This document shows, in pieces, positions 51,842 through 54,323 of a stretch of DNA of 54,323 nucleotides. Position numbers and translations under genes: made by a program. Every line of letters starts with the position of its first letter. The stretch's first letter is position 1. The notes under the pieces were generated by a model. It was not told the DNA's origin. It did no database searches and saw only the letters and a list, made by a program, of their open reading frames with translations. The DNA comes from Leptospira noumeaensis (GTDB lineage Bacteria > Spirochaetota > Leptospiria > Leptospirales > Leptospiraceae): the NCBI RefSeq assembly GCF_004770765.1, contig NZ_RQFK01000038.1:1-54323 (forward strand), given 5' to 3'.

Positions 51842-53316
51842 TTTTTTTCAGAAGCCTTTACTTTCGCACGTTTTGATTGTTCTGCGATTTCCGCATCCAA
51901 TACTTTTTTGATGATCTTGGGGTCATCTGTTAGGATTTTCACTTTCCCTGCTTTTTTAGCTTCTTCTAAATTAATGACTGTCCCTGTAGGAACATCGTCA
52001 AACCCAGAATAGTTGCCTCTTACCACTGCAATCGCAACGCGAGGGCCATCATAGATGATTAAGATCGGTCCATCGACAGCTGTTAATAACAATTGCGGAG
52101 GAATGACTGTTATGGCTCCATAACCCAAAACCAAACCAGAACTCATCATATAAACACCGGCTTCCGATGTTCCTTTAGCAAAATCATAAACCATCCCTGT
52201 CGCATATGCACCTGTATCGTAAGTTGCACCACCGGCAGTACCAATCACACCACCAGCTGTGGTTCCCGCAACAGAAGTCACCTGGTTAAAAGCAGCGAGT
52301 GTTGTTCCCGTGGTGTATGTTGGAACAGTAGAAGCTGCAGACAAAATTCCAATCGAACTAAATAATCCCGTTTCCAATGTCGGTGAAAACACTCGATAAC
52401 CAGACCTAGTGGAATAATAAAATACAACTCCCGTTGAAATCAATGCTCTGGATGAAAAATTCATTGATAGAGATAGAGGAACATAAACTCCGTTAACAAC
52501 AAGAATCTCCCCTGTACCTGCTCCCGTTTTAGCGACTGGTGATATCATTACTTCTTTCAGTGCGACAGAATATCCCTGGAAAATATCAATTAGTGCCAAA
52601 AGAGAATTCCCACGTTCTCCAGACTCTTCATAGTTTCTTGTAAACTCATTAGATGCTTTTGCAAACGAATCACTCCATGCAGAAACAATTTGATTAGAAT
52701 TTTTTTGCAAAGTAGATCCAAAAACTTCTTTTATCTTATTTTCATCTTTACTGTGTTTCCGATTCACCTCTCCCAAAACAGCTGACATTTGTTTGTAGTC
52801 TGATTCAATTTTTGGTACCAAATAAATATACCCTTGGACAAACCGTGATCCTGCTTCTTGAAAACTTTCTCGAGACACCTTCCATTCTGCTTTACTCAGT
52901 TGCCAACCAGCATCATAAATATCTTCAGTCCTAGAAGAAGCATCATCAAACCCAGTACGAGTCCAAGAAGCCACGGCTTTCATTGTATCACCTAACTTTC
53001 CTGGGTAATCTTCACTTCGTTTTTTCATATGAACAAGAACCATCGCTTTTGCGACACGGGAGCTGATCCCAAAATTTTCATACGCTAGATCCACAGTATT
53101 TTTACCGGAAGGAATGACAGCCCATCCATGTTCCAGGAGATTTTTTCTGGATCCAAGGGAGTTTGCCGTCAGAGGGGCAATTTTTTTGAATGATTGCGGT
53201 TTGTTCTCAGAGATTACAGATTCGCCAAGAATTTTATCTGCTTTCTGTGAACCAGAACATTGCAGGAATAAGGTGGTAAAAACCAGAGACCAAAAAAGGA
53301 AGGAAACAAATTTCAT
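51838..53316 (-). CDS. Gly/Ala/Thr-rich lipoprotein A of a tandem pair
   Basis: No known family recognised. The protein has 492 residues with lipobox 'TLFLQCSG' (Cys about 20). An N-terminal charged, helical half follows (about 60-240). Then comes a hydrophobic Gly/Thr/Ser/Ala-rich region ('SVAGTTAGGVIGTAGGATYD'), and a C-terminal block shared with lipoprotein B. It is the first gene of a four-gene operon: lipoprotein A, lipoprotein B, response-regulator diguanylate cyclase, SrkA-like kinase. It is divergent from opgG with a 142-bp control region. The pairing with stress and c-di-GMP genes suggests an envelope role, which is inference. Confidence 0.8.
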   Translation of the reverse strand: MKFVSFLFWSLVFTTLFLQCSGSQKADKILGESVISENKPQSFKKIAPLTANSLGSRKNLLEHGWAVIPSGKNTVDLAYENFGISSRVAKAMVLVHMKKRSEDYPGKLGDTMKAVASWTRTGFDDASSRTEDIYDAGWQLSKAEWKVSRESFQEAGSRFVQGYIYLVPKIESDYKQMSAVLGEVNRKHSKDENKIKEVFGSTLQKNSNQIVSAWSDSFAKASNEFTRNYEESGERGNSLLALIDIFQGYSVALKEVMISPVAKTGAGTGEILVVNGVYVPLSLSMNFSSRALISTGVVFYYSTRSGYRVFSPTLETGLFSSIGILSAASTVPTYTTGTTLAAFNQVTSVAGTTAGGVIGTAGGATYDTGAYATGMVYDFAKGTSEAGVYMMSSGLVLGYGAITVIPPQLLLTAVDGPILIIYDGPRVAIAVVRGNYSGFDDVPTGTVINLEEAKKAGKVKILTDDPKIIKKVLDAEIAEQSKRAKVKASEKK

Positions 53317-53458
53317 AAGATGAGGGAACGTTATAGAAGCGAATTAAATACGCAATATAAAAATTATGTTTCCTTGCTTAATCCATGTTTAGTGAGGCAA
53401 AAAAACCACATCCTTTTATTTAAGTGACCTTAGAGATTACAGAATTATCATTACACCT
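53317..53458. promoter_or_regulatory. Divergent control region of the lipoprotein operon and opgG operon
   Basis: These 142 AT-rich bases lie between divergent starts and must hold promoters for both operons. I could not fix -35/-10 pairs with confidence and saw no strong dyad. AT-rich runs occur at 53340-53370 and 53398-53425. Confidence 0.45.
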
Positions 53459-54323
53459 ATGAAGAAACTGAACATATATCTTGCACTCATTGCCTTGGTA
53501 TTGTGTGTCATAATCGTTATCCGAAAAAATGATCTGACTTTAACTAAAGTTGCCAGTTTGCTCGCCATCTCAAAAACATCTGAAACCTTCAACTTTCATA
53601 CCGTTGATGCAATCGCAAAACAGAAATTAAAGTCTAAATACTCTCCAACTCCTGAATTTAAAATTCCGGGACTAGACGGGATCAGCTTTGATGACTATAG
53701 ACAAATCGAATACAAACCGGATGTTGCCATTTGGAAAAATCTAGGCCTTCCCTACCAACTGCATTTTTTTCATCCAGGTCATATCTACAGTAATGGAATT
53801 CAAATTTATGAAGTCATTGGTGAAAAACCTGTAGAAATTCCTTATGATGCCTCTCGTTTCAATTTTGGAGATTTACCACTCTCCGATGAATTCGCAGAGC
53901 TGTCTAAAAAACTTCGTTATACGGGTTTTCGTGTCCATTATCCCATCAACCAAAAAGAAGCATTAGAAGAATTTTTAGTCTTCCAAGGGGCATCTTACTT
54001 TAGAGCCATTTCCAAAGACCAAGTTTATGGATTGTCAGGGAGAGGACTAACCATAAACACAGGACCAAAAGACAGAGAGGAGTTCCCGATCTTCGAAAGT
54101 TTTTATATCAAACGACCACAAAAAACAGATACCTCCATTACCATCTACGCAATCATGAATGGAGAATCAGTTGTTGGTTCTTATGAGTTCATTGTAAAAC
54201 CTGGAGAAATTACAACCATAGATGTTCGTGCAAAAATATACTTACGCAAAAAAATCAAACGCCTTGGTTTTGCACCCATCACTTCCATGTATTTATACGG
54301 AGAATCAGACAATCCAATTTTGG
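53459..54323 (+). CDS. opgG: Periplasmic glucan biosynthesis protein OpgG (MdoG), 5' part
   Basis: The ATG at 53459 opens a frame that runs off the window and continues from base 3 of the left end to the TAA at 785. The N-terminus has a signal-anchor-like hydrophobic segment ('LALIALVLCVIIVI'). The OpgG core follows: 'FNFHTVDAIAKQKLKSKY', 'FHPGHIYSNGIQIYEV', 'RVHYPINQKEALEEFLVFQG', 'ASYFRA', 'GLSGRGLTINTG' and 'EEFPIFESFYI', matching E. coli OpgG order. The first residues lack a clear signal-peptidase site, so the protein may stay anchored. It is the first gene of the opgG-small gene-opgH operon. Confidence 0.92.
   Translation, partial: MKKLNIYLALIALVLCVIIVIRKNDLTLTKVASLLAISKTSETFNFHTVDAIAKQKLKSKYSPTPEFKIPGLDGISFDDYRQIEYKPDVAIWKNLGLPYQLHFFHPGHIYSNGIQIYEVIGEKPVEIPYDASRFNFGDLPLSDEFAELSKKLRYTGFRVHYPINQKEALEEFLVFQGASYFRAISKDQVYGLSGRGLTINTGPKDREEFPIFESFYIKRPQKTDTSITIYAIMNGESVVGSYEFIVKPGEITTIDVRAKIYLRKKIKRLGFAPITSMYLYGESDNPIL
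54249..54323. repeat. Terminal direct repeat marking a circular molecule (right copy)
   Basis: Identical to bases 1-75; see that entry. Dropping one copy gives a 54248-bp circle with opgG intact. Confidence 0.93.

Noticed and set aside
1..54323. CRISPR arrays, tRNA or rRNA genes, insertion sequences, phage structural genes
   Set aside because: None seen on either strand: no regularly spaced repeats, no transposase or integrase motifs, no RNA-gene sequences recognised by eye.

Overview
This window is a complete circular replicon of about 54.2 kb. Its last 75 bases (54249-54323) repeat its first 75, and one gene (opgG) reads in frame across the join. The AT-rich composition, the many short spirochaete-type lipoboxes, the 7TM/SpoIIE and MASE3-type signalling proteins and the plasmid-borne recBCD all point to Leptospira, probably the saprophytic L. 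biflexa-like group. From memory, that group carries a p74 plasmid encoding RecBCD. No transposase, integrase, phage structural gene, rRNA, tRNA or CRISPR array was found. The replicon therefore looks like a stable, chromid-like plasmid.

Layout. (1) 53459-54248 plus 1-3224: an osmoregulated periplasmic glucan operon, opgG, a small membrane protein, then opgH. (2) 3175-4700: a convergent alpha/beta hydrolase and a small lipoprotein. (3) 4756-8891: the replication and partition core. parA and parB, with two perfect palindromes that look like parS, lie between two inverted, paralogous winged-helix proteins, the probable replication initiators. The two paralogues also share promoter architecture and a conserved block in a long 5' leader. 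(4) 8954-15148: small housekeeping genes, two TetR regulators, a thioesterase with paired operators, ppnP, a SpoIIE-type phosphatase and a MASE3 histidine kinase. (5) 15128-22891: a haem island. hmuTUVS on the minus strand diverges from two lipoproteins (one HmuY-like) and a TonB-dependent receptor, with an 18-bp perfect inverted repeat in the shared control region. (6) 22935-32158: a nucleoside deoxyribosyltransferase and recC-recB-recD. (7) 32435-39800: an S15-like lipoprotein hydrolase, a membrane-anchored AraC regulator, and an unexplained pair made of a beta-propeller-like protein and a 1123-residue SUKH/HEAT-like protein. (8) 39801-41266: a gene-poor, decaying stretch with pseudogene remnants and one small lipoprotein. 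(9) 41267-48062: an ammonium-transporter/adenylate-cyclase fusion, DUF167, a PAS histidine kinase, a TetR/reductase pair with paired operators, and a SpoU methyltransferase. (10) 48083-53316: a tight four-gene operon of two paralogous Gly/Ala/Thr-rich lipoproteins, a response-regulator diguanylate cyclase and an SrkA-type kinase, divergent from opgG.

How it fits together. Much of the cargo serves the envelope and the sensing of outside conditions: periplasmic glucans, lipoproteins, haem capture and import, ammonium-linked cAMP, c-di-GMP and stress kinases. RecBCD adds a core DNA-repair function that could make the plasmid hard to lose. The best candidates for undescribed biology are the four-gene lipoprotein/c-di-GMP/kinase operon next to opgG, the duplicated initiators with a conserved RNA-like leader, the Amt-cyclase fusion and the propeller/SUKH-HEAT pair. 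All function calls come from reading motifs by eye; no database search was run.
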